This document shows positions 1 to 10,224 of a DNA stretch of 64,000 nucleotides, in pieces. How positions within the stretch are numbered: the stretch's first letter is position 1; each line of letters starts with the position of its first letter. The notes beneath the pieces are model-generated. The model was not told the origin of the DNA and made no database searches. It saw only the letters and a list, made by a program, of their open reading frames with translations. Origin of the DNA: Chelydra serpentina (lineage: Eukaryota; Chordata; Testudines; Chelydridae); NCBI GenBank assembly GCA_037349315.1, contig JBAIAC010000020.1:744001-808000 (forward strand), given 5' to 3'. Position numbers and translations under genes: made by a program.

Positions 1-622
1 GAAGCTGAGAGTCAGGACGCAGAAATATGGTGACTGTGCATGACAGGAAGTTGGGGGAAATATGTGTCCAGTCAGAGCTGTGGGGGACGTTACAGGTTGA
101 GGGCTAATTATCTGAGGTGCAAATTGTACAGCATGGCTGAGTTAGGAGCCCAGCTCTTGTCAAAATGACCCGGGTTTCTAGTCCCCAGGAGCAGCTGCAA
201 GCTCTGATTGACACCAAGTCCCAGAGCTGGGATCCATGCTTACCCAGCACCGCATTGTGCCAGGGAGGGGCGGGGAATCAGAGCGATCAGAGCGGGGAAA
301 GGGCCTCTCACTCTGCCCCACACACCAGCCTCTGCAACTCATGCCCCCTAGCTCCGCACTGGGGAATTGTGAGTGTCACTTACTGTGAGGAGAGACCCCC
401 ATACCCTGCAGCACAGACCTTTTCTTAGCCAGCAGGAGGACTGTGGTCAGCCCAGACTGCTAGGGGAGAGCGCCCCCTACTGTGTTCCCAACCTGCTCCC
501 ATCAGAACAGGCCCTTAGCACTGGCTGGGGCATGGGAACTGAGATGGGAACCAGGGGCTTGGCTGGAAGCTTCCCAATGCACTCCCTAAAGCACCCACTG
601 TGACAGAAGAGACGAGGTTTAC
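1..622 (-). other. SRCR intron module (copy A)
   Basis: This is non-coding. It matches the inter-exon sequence that recurs between the SRCR exons of gene 1 (for example 51380-52030 and 53466-54088). Shared landmarks are the scrambled Q-box-like phrase near CCCCATTGTG and the phrase GCACAGACCTTTTC before the exon. It is the intron that follows exon 623-952. Confidence 0.7.
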
Positions 623-952
623 CTGAGCACTCAACACCAGCATCTTCCACGTGGTTACAGTTATGCTCTCCCCAAGGCCGAGCCCTGCATTCGGAGAGGG
701 CAGCTTCTGTCCCTGTGCAGTTAACCTCATCCAGCCAGATACGGTCAGTTCCCTGTCCAAACCGAGAGCCACGTGGTGCTGATAACGCCGTCCCACAGCC
801 CAGCTGCCTGCACACGACTCTGGCCTCAGTTAAATCCCAGCTGTCATCACACACGGTTCCCCACTGCTGGTGGTGAAGCACCTCGACTCTCCCAGCGCAG
901 CGACTCGAGCCGTTCGCCAGTCGGAGCTGAGTTAGTTCTGGGATGCCTGAGT
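623..952 (-). CDS. Group B SRCR domain exon (gene 2, copy A)
   Basis: This 330-bp phase 1-1 exon has an acceptor at 953-954 and a donor at 621-622. It encodes eight cysteines, starting D-S-G-I-P-E-L and ending V-E-C-S-G. The protein sequence equals that of the exon at 54089-54418. It is the only intact SRCR exon of gene 2 inside the window; on the minus strand the gene continues beyond position 1. The flanking introns match the module seen throughout gene 1. Confidence 0.9.
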
Positions 953-1339
953 CTGCAAACACTCCAAGGGGATAAACACTCAGGGATGGGCCAAAGGAAA
1001 GAAATATTGGGTTTGTTCCCAATAGTTTGCTCTGTCTCCAATTCAGTCCCTGTCTGGCAGACTGGGTGGCTCAGATGGGCTGAGAATGGGACACAGCGAG
1101 GTTCCTATCTGGAGGTCGCCAGCTCTGATCCAGCCCCAGTCAGGGGGGAATGGCTGGCTCATGGGATGGAGAATGGGATACAGGGTCTTTCCCTCCCGGG
1201 GACTCTGGCTCCAGTACAGTCTATGTGGGGGGGGATAAGTTGACACAATACGTTTCCCCCCGGAGGGCACCAGTTCCCGTTTGGCCCCAGCTCAGGCAGG
1301 GGCAGTGGCTGGCGTGCGGGGAACAGACACTGGGCTCTC

Positions 1340-1519
1340 ATAGAATCATAGAATATCAGGGTTGGAAGGGACCTTAGGAGGTCATCTAGTCCAACCCGCT
1401 GCTCAAAGCAGGACCAATCCCCAATTTTTGCCCCAGACCCCTAAATGGCCCCCTCAAGGATTGAACTCACAACCCTGGGTTTAGCAGGCCAATGCTCAAA
1501 CCAGTGAGCTATCCCCCCC
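1340..1519 (-). mobile_element. tRNA-derived turtle SINE with CR1-like tail
   Basis: Read on the minus strand, a G-rich head leads into an A-box-like TAGCTCACTGG and a B-box-like GAGTTCAATCC. The element then passes into a 3' part ending in the CR1-type TTCTATGATTCTATGA tail. This is the layout of the tortoise polIII SINE described from cryptodiran turtles. It is absent at the matching site in copy B (near 54820), so it inserted after the duplication or is polymorphic. Confidence 0.85.
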
Positions 1520-1799
1520 GCTCACGTCTGGGGCCCTGGGTCCAAGCTGGTAGTGAGTGGAAGTCGCAGCCATTGCAGCTCTCTGACGCCCAAAATGTGA
1601 AATGAGCTGCTGGGGTTAATTCCCCTCCATGACAGGACAGGTGTGTGCAGCCCAAGCCAGCCCTCAGTCTGAGCGGCTCCCAGCCGAGGGGCAAAGGGCG
1701 TAACTGGTCAGGAGACTGAACTGCCCTTTGCTCCTGCCTGGGCTCCCTCCCCGTCTGCGCCCCGACGCCCCAGCCTGACCAGAGCCAACAGCAGCAGCC

Positions 1800-2035
1800 T
1801 CGCGGGGCTGTAGTTCTACTCCTCCAAAGCCTCCACTGGCCCTGACTGGGGCTGACTCGGCTCCTCTATATTGCACAGCGTCCAGACAGACAGGGCCGGC
1901 CCCCTGCTGAACTGAGCACTGTCCTGAGCACAGCACAGCTCCTGGCACCCCACCCCCACTTCCCGCAGGCCCCAGCTGGCATCACTCACGGCACCTGCAC
2001 TCCCCCGGTGCAGGGGTCGGGGCTGTGTGCCAGCC
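1800..2035 (-). pseudogene. Degenerate SRCR-like exon (gene 2)
   Basis: The minus-strand translation contains A-V-S-D-A-S-W-G-L-R-E-V-G-V-G-C-Q-E-L-C-C. This aligns with the A-V-C-D-x-x-W-G-L-x-E-x-x-V-V-C-x-Q-L-G-C core of SRCR domains. The first two cysteines and the R-V-E-V block are lost, and the C-terminal half is not recognisable. A possible acceptor lies near 2050 in phase 1. In copy A a TAG codon ends the frame after V-E-A-L-E-E, whereas copy B reads through at this position. It is probably a decayed domain; a divergent CD5-like domain is a less likely alternative. Confidence 0.45.
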
Positions 2036-2050
2036 ACAGCCAGAGCTGAG

Positions 2051-3339
2051 CTGAAATGGCTCTAACAATAACTAAAGGCAAAAATATCTCTTGGGGCACA
2101 TCCTATCCCAGGGAAAACTTGGGGTCATCCCAGACTGAAGTGGCTCAGCCAGGAGCTGCCACAGCCCAAATGTAACTCAGACTTGCTAGGCAAGGGTGAG
2201 TTCTTAAGATGCTGGGTGGTCTGAGTGTTTCCTCAGGGACTCAACAGCCAGGATGCCCTGCACTCTGCCACACAGACCACCTAGTTAACAATTCACTGGT
2301 GGGGAAACGGAGGCACGTAGCGAGGTAGTGATAGGCTAAGCCCATAGGGTGAGTCTTGCTGAGGCAGGATTTGAACCCAGGTCTCCGATACTACATTTGA
2401 ACCACTAGATTAAATAATCTTAACTCTGCCTTCCCCATCCCGATTTATGGATAGCTGCACACAGAGTTGCACCCTGCAGCATGCACCCCGCACACACCCC
2501 GCACCCTCTGCCTATGTTCGTATTTACCTGCCATGGGGAATCCTGTCATGGAAGCTGAAAGAAAGCAAAGAGATGAGGTAAGTCTCTGTCTCCGTGGCTG
2601 GACATTTCAGGGATCTCCAAACACTGGCGGATGTAAGCAGTGGCCTGAGTGAGCTCTCCCCTGCCATCTGTTGATGCACTGGGGAAAAAGGTCTCAGCTG
2701 CACATCATATTTCAGTGACCCTAGCTACTGACTGTCAGGGAAGTGGATTGCTTACACTGATGGGAGAACCTCTCCTGTAGGCGTTGGGAGCATCTATACT
2801 GTAATGTTTCCAGTGCAGATGAGCCCTAAGAAGCCGGTGAAATACAAGACGTGGTGAGCGATGTCAGAACCAGTGACACTGCACCAGCCCTTCCAAACCG
2901 AGCCACCTGCTTTCACACTGCCTGCATCACGGAAGGTCCCACACACCCTGCTGACCTCAGTCCTCACTGGAGCTAGCGTCCCCCCACCCTGGAGTGTGAC
3001 AGCTCACACGCCCTGTAATGAATGCCTGTTCAGCCACAAGGTGGTAATGTGCGTAAAATACCTTACATTAAGCCAATCTCAGCCATGCCTGGCAGAGCAT
3101 TAAAGGATAGTGGTATGTAAAAGCAAGCTCTGTGACAAGTCCATGTCTGGTACAGAAGAACATGACATGGCATGTAGAATAAATTAAGAACATAAACGTA
3201 AGGAACAAAGCTACAAAGGTTGCAGGATCCTGTCACCATCCCACTCTTCAGAGCCCCAGAGAACTTCAGCTTTCACAAACTTCACCATGGACAGACTGGA
3301 AACAAGATTTCACATTGCTGTCAAGCTGCAAAAAGACAC
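2051..3339. other. Unassigned non-coding stretch (copy A)
   Basis: I recognise no gene or named repeat here. It is almost identical to 55355-56631 in copy B apart from small indels. The open frames are short and have no family features. Confidence 0.5.
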
Positions 3340-3696
3340 TGCAGATATCATAGAATCATAGAATCTCAGGGTTGGAAGGGACCTCAGGAGGTCATCTCGT
3401 CCAACCCCCTGCTCAAAGCAGGACCAACCCCAAATAGATCATCCCAGCCAGGGCTTTGTCAAGCCTGACCTTAAAAACCTCTAAGGAAGGAGATTCCACC
3501 ACCTTCCTAGGTAACCCATTCCAGTGCTTCACCACCCTACTAGTGAAAAGGTTTTTCCTAATATCCAACCTAAAACTCCCCCTCTGCAACTTGAGACCAT
3601 TACTCCTTGTTCTGTCATCTTCTACTACTGAGAACAGTCTAGATCCATCCTCTTTGGAACCCCCTTTTAGGTAGTTGAAAGCAGCTATCAAATCCC

Positions 3697-4253
3697 TGTC
3701 ACGGAGTATAGGGGAGTCCGGCCCTGCACCCCTCTTCCCCGGATTCACTGGGAGTCTCAGCCAGCCAGTAGAACAGAAGGTTTATTAGAGATGCCAGGAA
3801 CACAGTCCAACCAGAGCTTGTCAGTACATCCAGGACCCCTCAGTCGGGTCCTTCCGGGGGGCAGGGAGCGTAGACCCCAGCCTGGGGCTCCCTGCATTTC
3901 GCCCCACAGCTCCAACCGGGGCAGGGAGGCCAGACCCTGTCTGCCTCTCTCCCCTCTTCTCCGGCCAGCTTCAAACTGAAACTCTCCAGCCCCTCCTCCC
4001 TCTTTGTCTGTTTCCCGGGCCAGGAGGTCACCTGCTCCCTTTGTTCGAACACCTTCAGCTCATACCTTTGCAGGGCAGAGCCCGGGGCCATCGGTTGCTA
4101 GACCGAGTGTCAGCCATTCTCTGTGTCCAGGCCCCTCTGTAACAATCATGCATCCTTGTTCCACCACCTAGAAACTCAAGCACTGCATAGGGGAAACCGA
4201 GGCACCCACACAGTACTCAGGGAAAACCTTAACAACAGTCCTACTTCATCACA
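3697..4253 (-). repeat. 3' LTR of the gypsy element
   Basis: 557 bp, TG...CA ends in plus-strand reading. On the minus strand it has AATAAA at 3781-3786, probably the polyadenylation signal. It differs from the 5' LTR at three sites. Confidence 0.88.
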
Positions 4254-4267
4254 TCTCTCCCCCCTTC
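4254..4267 (-). promoter_or_regulatory. Polypurine tract of the gypsy element
   Basis: Read on the minus strand this is AAGGGGGGAGAGA, directly abutting the 3' LTR, as expected for plus-strand priming. Confidence 0.6.
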
Positions 4268-4291
4268 GAGACCGAACTGAGCGGGGTCACT

Positions 4292-7200
4292 TTAGCCAGT
4301 GACCTGGGGAAGTTCGAACCCAGTCACACCAGGGCGTTCCAGTTCCACGTGCTCCCTTAGGTCGGGGTGCTTGATGGCACCCGCAGGCCGCATGTGGGAA
4401 GGTTTATGCGGCCCGTGCCCTTTTCCCATCCCAAAACCCCTGGGGTTCAAGCTGAGATCAGGTCTTTTCCCAGCGCTCCAGTCTGGAGGGCTGTAATTCG
4501 GGCTCTCTTGGTTAAGAGCCTCCCTCTTGATCTGGTCCCCTCTCTGCCCACGTGTCTCTGTCACCAGCCGCTCGGCATCGGCCCCTTTTCCTGGATGCAG
4601 CCACATTGGGGCGGAATGGTGACTATACCCCGTAAAGTGCCACCCAAATAGATCCGGCTGCTGCTTCTTAAGGGCCTGCCCCATGGCCAGGCATTCCTTC
4701 TCTATGGCCTGGCCGTTCTGCCTCCAGGGCAGCAACTCCTTGCTCAGATACCCGATGGGGTGTCTCTCCCCCTTCGCATAGGCCTGCATCAGCACCGCGC
4801 CCAGCCCTGTGTCTGAGGCTTCGGTGAACACTGTACAGGGCTTGGCCCGGTCTGGGTTTACTCGATCTATTGGGCCCTGGATTAGAGCCTCCTTCAGCGC
4901 ACAGAGAGCCCTCTGGCCCTGCTCGGTCCAGACTGCCTCGTCTGGCTTCCCCTTCTTACCTAGCTCTGTGATGGGGGCAGCTAGGGAGCTAAAGGGGGGT
5001 ACAAACCTCTGGTAGTACCCCACCATCCCGCTAAAGGCCTGGACCTGTTTCTTGGTCTGGGGAACAGGCCAATCTCTGATCGCCTCCACCTTGGCCAGCC
5101 CTGGGCTGTTGAATGACTGGTTCACCTCTAAAGCCAGCCTGTCCTTGGCCTCTCTCTCCAGGTTCTGGGCTCTTTTCCCAGTTACTCTGAATGGGGGACA
5201 CCTGATGGGAGGATGGCCTCCCATCTCAGGGGAGAGATCCATCAGGGGGTCTTCCCCCTTCTCCTCCCAATCGTCCCTTACCGGTTCTAGGGGTCCCCTT
5301 ACTCTCCTCCCATACCACAGCTTGAAAGGGAAGCCCCCTGGTGATTCCTGGGGCACTTCCCTGTGCCATCGGTGGGGCAGGTACTTGTCCCAGTCCTGTG
5401 GATGCTGATTTATGCAAGTCTTCAACATCAGCCTCACGGTCCCCTGAACTCTCTCCACCAGCCCACTGCACTGGGGATAATATGCTGAGGCCCAACTGTG
5501 CCGGACCCCACATTTCTCCCACAAGCACCGGAGCAGGGCCGACATGAAGTTGGACCCTTGGTCTGTCAGGCCTTCCTTGGGGAACCCCACTCGGCTGAAA
5601 ATGGTCAGCAGCGCATCCGCCACGGTGTCTGCTTCAATGGAGGATAAGGGCACCGCCTCGGGGTAGCGGGTGGCGAAATCTACCACCACCAGAATGTACT
5701 TCTTCCCCGACTGGGTTGCCCTGCTGAGGGGGCCCACCCTATTCATAGCCACCTTCTGGAAAGGTTCCTCTCTGATGGGCAGGGACCTCCAGGGATCTTC
5801 TTCCTTCCCCTGGGCCAGGTGTAATAACCGGTGATGATACTTCTGGGGCCTCACTGGCTGCCTCCTGATTCCCCGCAGTTCTACTTCCCCTTGGGCAGCC
5901 CATTCCTGGCACAGGAATCCCTTCTCCCACAGGGATCTGTCTCTGCAGTCTTCCCCAAGGGGGTTTGCAGCGCTGTGGCCAGCAAGTTCCCTTAGCTTCT
6001 CCAAGGCGGGATCCCTCTGCAGCTCACTGGCCAGGCCTGGGGTCACCGCCCCACTGAGCCCTGTCCCTGGTGGCTCCCTCCCTGCCGTGGAATCACTTCC
6101 CGGCAGCACCTCTGGACCAGGCAAGCCTGGTTGGCAGCCGTCCTGCCCTGCCTGTGTGTCCCCCCACTCAGCTGGGGTCTCTGCTCCCCTGGTGCTCAGC
6201 GCTGCCTTGGCTGTCCCTGTGGGGCCAGGCAGCGAGCTCGCTGCATTGGTCACAGCATCAGAGACTGCCTGAGCCACCTCTCCATTGTGTAGGGGGGTGG
6301 GGAGCATCTCTCTGTCCCACCCCGCCCTAGGGGTCTGGTTACAGGCAGGCAGGTAACCGGAGCCTGGCAGCTCCTCCCCATTGCCAGCCAGGTCATTTGC
6401 ATTTTCACTGACCATTTCCCTCTTAGCCAATTGGTTTCCTGAGTTCAAATTCAAATCCTCGGCCGTTACAGGGCCTGGATCCTGTCCCAAAGATACACAG
6501 TCACCCCCCAACAGCACCTCACCGCTGATATCCTGGAGACCCCCAACCACCAGCCAGCCCAACCCCTCCTGGGTCTGCACAGGGATCTGGGCCATAGGCA
6601 GGGCGAATGGGTCCGTCCCTGGGACCCTCACCCAGGTCACACAGCCCCTCAGCAGCTGGTGGGGGTGCACCACCCGGGGCCTGACCACAATTCTCTCTGT
6701 CCCGGGGTCTTGCCACCCCCCGAATGTCTCTCCATTGACCATCAGCTTCCGCTTCCACTGGGGGTCCATAGGGCTTGAGTCCAGGGCCAGGAGTGGAAAT
6801 CCGTCCACCATCCCACCCATCTGGCTGGTGGAGTTTATGGCCTTGGGACCCAGCAAGGGGGTTAGATCCCGGGGCTTTTCCGCAGGGTCTCCCTGGTTCC
6901 AATCACCAGCCTGCTCCAAGGCAGTGAGGTGGGCCTCCACATCCCCACCCTCCTTAACCAGGGGCAGCAATTTCGGATCGAGGTTCCCTGCGGAGCTGGC
7001 ACCCCGGGATCTGTCCCCACTTACCCCTGGCCAGTCCCCTATGCCTCTCAGTTCCACCACCGCAAGTTCACGCTGCTGCTTCTTCTGTAGGTCTTTCTCG
7101 GGCTCTTGCTGTCTCTCACCGTCCTCTTGCTCTCTCGGACTCAGCTCCAGTCCCATCCGTCTCCGATCCCCTGCTGGGGAACCCGATCGTGAAGACCCCC

Positions 7201-7420
7201 GTCTGGTTGGGGACCAGACTCTTGGGGATGCCAGGCTATCACTCCAGCTGCTCCCAGATCCTGCTGTAGCCCCATTGGGGTCAGGAATCTGCTCCCTGGA
7301 ATGGTCATCTTCCTCCAGCCGCGTGATTAACTGGGCTTTAGTGAGCTTTCCAATGGGTATCCCTCTCTTTTTGCACAGGGTTACAATGCTCTTCTTAAGG
7401 AGAAGGCGATACGCCATCAC
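4292..7420 (-). CDS. Gag-protease-integrase-RNase H fusion frame of the gypsy element (defective)
   Basis: This is an open frame of 1042 codons. Residues 1-130 are a basic Gag N-terminus with a K-L-T-K-A-Q-L-I-T-R-L-E-E segment. A retropepsin-like region lies about 215-315, where the active motif reads D-P-G-T and L-L-G-G-D occurs later. The integrase core follows at about 555-690, with Asp near 580 (V-V-V-D-F-A-T), Asp near 620 (T-D-Q-G-S-N-F) and Glu near 656 (L-V-E-R); the last two are exactly 35 residues apart. After it come an RT connection piece (about 785-830) and an RNase H part (about 860-925). In the RNase H part the usual T-D-A-S is T-E-A-S. The Gag capsid/nucleocapsid and the RT palm with its Y-x-D-D box are missing. 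Integrase lies before RT, the order known for Gmr1-like gypsy elements. Confidence 0.75.
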   Translation of the reverse strand: MMAYRLLLKKSIVTLCKKRGIPIGKLTKAQLITRLEEDDHSREQIPDPNGATAGSGSSWSDSLASPRVWSPTRRGSSRSGSPAGDRRRMGLELSPREQEDGERQQEPEKDLQKKQQRELAVVELRGIGDWPGVSGDRSRGASSAGNLDPKLLPLVKEGGDVEAHLTALEQAGDWNQGDPAEKPRDLTPLLGPKAINSTSQMGGMVDGFPLLALDSSPMDPQWKRKLMVNGETFGGWQDPGTERIVVRPRVVHPHQLLRGCVTWVRVPGTDPFALPMAQIPVQTQEGLGWLVVGGLQDISGEVLLGGDCVSLGQDPGPVTAEDLNLNSGNQLAKREMVSENANDLAGNGEELPGSGYLPACNQTPRAGWDREMLPTPLHNGEVAQAVSDAVTNAASSLPGPTGTAKAALSTRGAETPAEWGDTQAGQDGCQPGLPGPEVLPGSDSTAGREPPGTGLSGAVTPGLASELQRDPALEKLRELAGHSAANPLGEDCRDRSLWEKGFLCQEWAAQGEVELRGIRRQPVRPQKYHHRLLHLAQGKEEDPWRSLPIREEPFQKVAMNRVGPLSRATQSGKKYILVVVDFATRYPEAVPLSSIEADTVADALLTIFSRVGFPKEGLTDQGSNFMSALLRCLWEKCGVRHSWASAYYPQCSGLVERVQGTVRLMLKTCINQHPQDWDKYLPHRWHREVPQESPGGFPFKLWYGRRVRGPLEPVRDDWEEKGEDPLMDLSPEMGGHPPIRCPPFRVTGKRAQNLEREAKDRLALEVNQSFNSPGLAKVEAIRDWPVPQTKKQVQAFSGMVGYYQRFVPPFSSLAAPITELGKKGKPDEAVWTEQGQRALCALKEALIQGPIDRVNPDRAKPCTVFTEASDTGLGAVLMQAYAKGERHPIGYLSKELLPWRQNGQAIEKECLAMGQALKKQQPDLFGWHFTGYSHHSAPMWLHPGKGADAERLVTETRGQRGDQIKREALNQESPNYSPPDWSAGKRPDLSLNPRGFGMGKGHGPHKPSHMRPAGAIKHPDLREHVELERPGVTGFELPQVTG

Positions 7421-7860
7421 TTCACTGCTCCCAAGTTTGCTGTGGACTCGCAGGCCTGTGTGCTCTTAGCTCCCCACGGTTTCCAGGAAGAACCCCAAGT
7501 GTGCCAGCCCTTCTCCAGGTCACCGCCTCTTTGCCAGGGTCGAGCTGCAGCCCCTCCGCCCCTGGGTCCACTCACGGCACCCCCAGGGGAACCCTGTCCC
7601 TGCAAAATTCCTTCTCTCTCCCAGGGCCAAGCCGCAGGCTCCTCCGCCCCTGGGACTGCTCACTGTAGCCCCCAGGGGGACCCCCTCATTGCACAGTCCT
7701 TCTCGCTGGACACACACTCCCAGGGGTTAAGCGTAGCTCCTCCGCTCCCCGAAACCACTCCTCCGTGAGCCTTCAGCACGCCTGGTCCTCGTTAGCACCC
7801 CTTCGTTCTACTGCTCCCCAGTTACTTACTGCAGGAAGCGCCGTTCACGGGGTGCAGAAC

Positions 7861-7878
7861 ATCCCACCACTGCCACCA
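7861..7878 (-). promoter_or_regulatory. Candidate primer binding site of the gypsy element
   Basis: Two bases inside the 5' LTR the minus strand reads TGGTGGCAGTGGTGGGAT. It starts with the TGG expected to pair with a tRNA CCA end. The tRNA species is not certain; a Leu-type primer is possible. Confidence 0.45.
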
Positions 7879-7880
7879 GT

Positions 7881-8437
7881 TGTCACGGAGTATAGGGGAG
7901 TCCGGCCCTGCACCCCTCTTCCCCGGATTCACTGGGACTCTCAGCCAGCCAGTAGAACAGAAGGTTTATTAGAGATGCCAGGAACACAGTCCAACCAGAG
8001 CTTGTCAGTACATCCAGGACCCCTCAGTCGGGTCCTTCCGGGGGGCAGGGAGCTTAGACCCCAGCCTGGGGCTCCCTGCATTTCGCCCCACAGCTCCAAC
8101 CGGGGCAGGGAGGCCAGACCCTGTCTGCCTCTCTCCCCTCTTCTCCGGCCAGCTTCAAACTGAAACTCTCCAGCCCCTCCTCCCTCTTTGTCTGTTTCCC
8201 GGGCCAGGAGGTCACCTGCTCCCTTTGTTCGAACACCTTCAGCTCATACCTTTGCAGGGCAGAGCCCGGGGCCATCGGTTGCTAGACCGAGTGTCAGCCA
8301 TTCTCTGTGTCCAGGCCCCTCTGTAACAATCATGCATCCTTGTTCCACCACCTAGAAACTCAAGCACTGCATAGGGGAAACCGAGGCACCCACACAGTAC
8401 TCAGGGAAAACCTTAACAACAGTCCTAGTTCATCACA
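7881..8437 (-). repeat. 5' LTR of the gypsy element
   Basis: 557 bp, nearly identical to 3697-4253, with the same AATAAA position (7965-7970). Transcription of the element would start within it and run toward lower coordinates. Confidence 0.88.
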
Positions 8438-9868
8438 ATCCCCCCTCACTCTTCTCATCTGCAGGCTAAACAATCCCAGTTCCCTCAGCCTCTCCTCATA
8501 AGTCATGTGCTCCAGCCCCCTAATCATTTTTGTTGCCCTCCGTTGGACTCTTTCCAATTTATCCACATCCTGGACACAGTACTCCAAATGAGGCCTCACC
8601 AGTGCCGAATAGAGGGGAATAATTACGTCCCTCGATCTGCTGGAAATGCCCCTACTTATACAGCCCCAAATGCCATTAGCCTTCTTGACAAGAAGGGCAC
8701 ACTGTTGACTCATATTCAGCTTTTCGTCCACTGTAACCCCTAGGTCCTTTTCTGCAGAACTGCTGCCCAGCCATTTGGTCCCTAGTCTGTAGCAGTGCAT
8801 GGGATTCTTCCATCCTAAGTGCAGGACTCTGCACTTGTCCTTGTTGAACCTCATCAGATTTCTTTTGGCCCAAACCTCTAATTTGTCTAGGTCCCTCTGT
8901 ATCCTGTCCCTACCCTCCAGCGTATCAACCACTCCTCCCAGTTTAGTGTCATCTGCAAACTTGCTAAGGGTGCAGTCCACACCATCCTCCAGATCATTGA
9001 TGAAGATATTGAACAAAACCGGCCCCAGCACTGACCCTTGGGGTACTCCACTTGATACCGGCTGCCAACTACACATGGAGCCATTGATCACTACCCGTTG
9101 AGCACGACCATCCAGTTTTCTATCCACGTTACCGTCCATTCATCCAGCCCATACTTCTTTAACTTGCTGGCAAGAACACTGTGGGAGACTGTATCAAAAG
9201 CTTTGCTAAAGTCAAGAAATAGCAGATCCACTGCTTTCCCCTCATCCACAGAGCCAGTTATCTCATCAAAGAAGGCAATTAGGTTAGTCAGGCATGACTT
9301 GCCCTTGGTGAATCCATGCTGACTGTTCCTGATCACTTTCCCCTCCTTTAAGCATTGATTCCTTGAGGACCTGTTCCATGGTTTTTCCAGGGACTGAGGT
9401 GAGACTGACTGGCCTGTAGTTCCCCGGATCATCCTTCTTCCCTTTTTTAAAGATGGGCACTACATTAGCTTTTTTCCAGTCATCCGGGACCTCCCCCGAT
9501 TGCCATGATTTGTCAAAGATAATGGCCAATGGCTCTGCAATCACATCGGCCAACTCCTTTAGCACCCTTGGATGCAGTGCATCCGGCCCCATGGACTTGT
9601 GTTCGTCTAGTTTTTCTAAATAGTCCCGAACTACTTCTTTCTCCACAGAGGGCTGGTCACCTCCTCCCCATACCGTGCTGCGGAGTGGAGCCGCCTGGGA
9701 GCTGACTTTGTCTGTGAAGACAGAGGCAAAAAAAGCATTGAGTACACTAGCTTTCTCCACATCCTCTGTCTCTAGGTTCCCTCCCTCATTCAGCAAGGGG
9801 CCCACACTTTCCTCTACTTTCTTCTTGTTGCTCACATACCTGAAGAAACCCTTCTTGTTACTCCTATC

Positions 9869-10224
9869 CTGTGGAAGAAAGACAAACATGGCACATCCTG
9901 TGCAGGTCACGACAGCGGATCGCTCAGCATCCATAGTCCCTTCCTTCGAAGAGTTTCCTCACTTGTGGCAGAAGCTACTCAGGGAACCTGCAAGGGGGAT
10001 GCCGCAGTAAGCTCTCTCCAGGCGAACTCCCAGGCTAACTCCACCTGTTTGCTTCTCTGCTATGCGCTGCTCAGCTGGTTCGCAGCTGACTGACTGTCTT
10101 TTTAGAAGAGCCTGGAAAAAAGCACTCCCAATTCACACTATATGCAGGCATAGTCTTTAATGTAGGCTATGGGAAGGAGGCAGAGCATGTCTTTAAATCC
10201 TTTCACGTTACAAAGGTGAAAATG
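9869..10224. other. Unassigned non-coding stretch
   Basis: No gene or known repeat recognised. It is conserved in copy B at 58411-58763 with few differences. Confidence 0.4.

Larger units (their letters stand above)
3697..8437 (-). mobile_element. Young Ty3/gypsy LTR retrotransposon, Gmr1-like, internally deleted
   Basis: Two 557-bp direct LTRs (3697-4253, 7881-8437) beginning TGTCACGG and ending CATCACA flank an internal region with one long minus-strand frame. By eye the LTRs differ at three positions, so the insertion is recent. A 5-bp target duplication, ATCCC, flanks the element, and removing the element restores the CR1 sequence seen in copy B. A purine tract adjoins the 3' LTR, and an 18-nt primer-binding-site-like stretch lies two bases inside the 5' LTR. 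The coding content is incomplete (reverse transcriptase core missing), so the copy is non-autonomous. Confidence 0.88.
3340..9868 (-). mobile_element. CR1 LINE, 5'-truncated, interrupted by an LTR element
   Basis: The minus strand carries CR1 reverse transcriptase in pieces. These are the N-terminal RT segment ([19 protein letters not shown]), [12 protein letters not shown], and F-A-D-D-T-K-L-G-G with the catalytic A-D-D. The C-terminal K-R-R-V-R-G-D-L-I region follows. The 3' end has the CR1 tail (ATCATAGAAT units) at 3349-3365. The CR1 parts are 3340-3696 and 8438-9868. Frameshifts near 9.1 and 9.3 kb make it inactive. The gypsy element at 3697-8437 splits it. The uninterrupted counterpart is 56632-58410. 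Confidence 0.85.

Noticed and set aside
1664..1948. Second frame in the degenerate SRCR region, Gly/Arg-rich
   Set aside because: No SRCR cysteines or other motif; it overlaps the more convincing frame with the S-W-G-L-R-E core.
6381..7469. Long plus-strand frame of 362 codons
   Set aside because: It is the antisense shadow of the gypsy polyprotein frame; it has no family motifs and is Ser/Pro-rich from reverse reading.
5226..7605. A conventional gypsy order scrambled by recombination
   Set aside because: The order integrase then RT/RNase H up to the purine tract is collinear and in frame, which fits a Gmr1-like element with deletions better. It is kept as an alternative in the finding.
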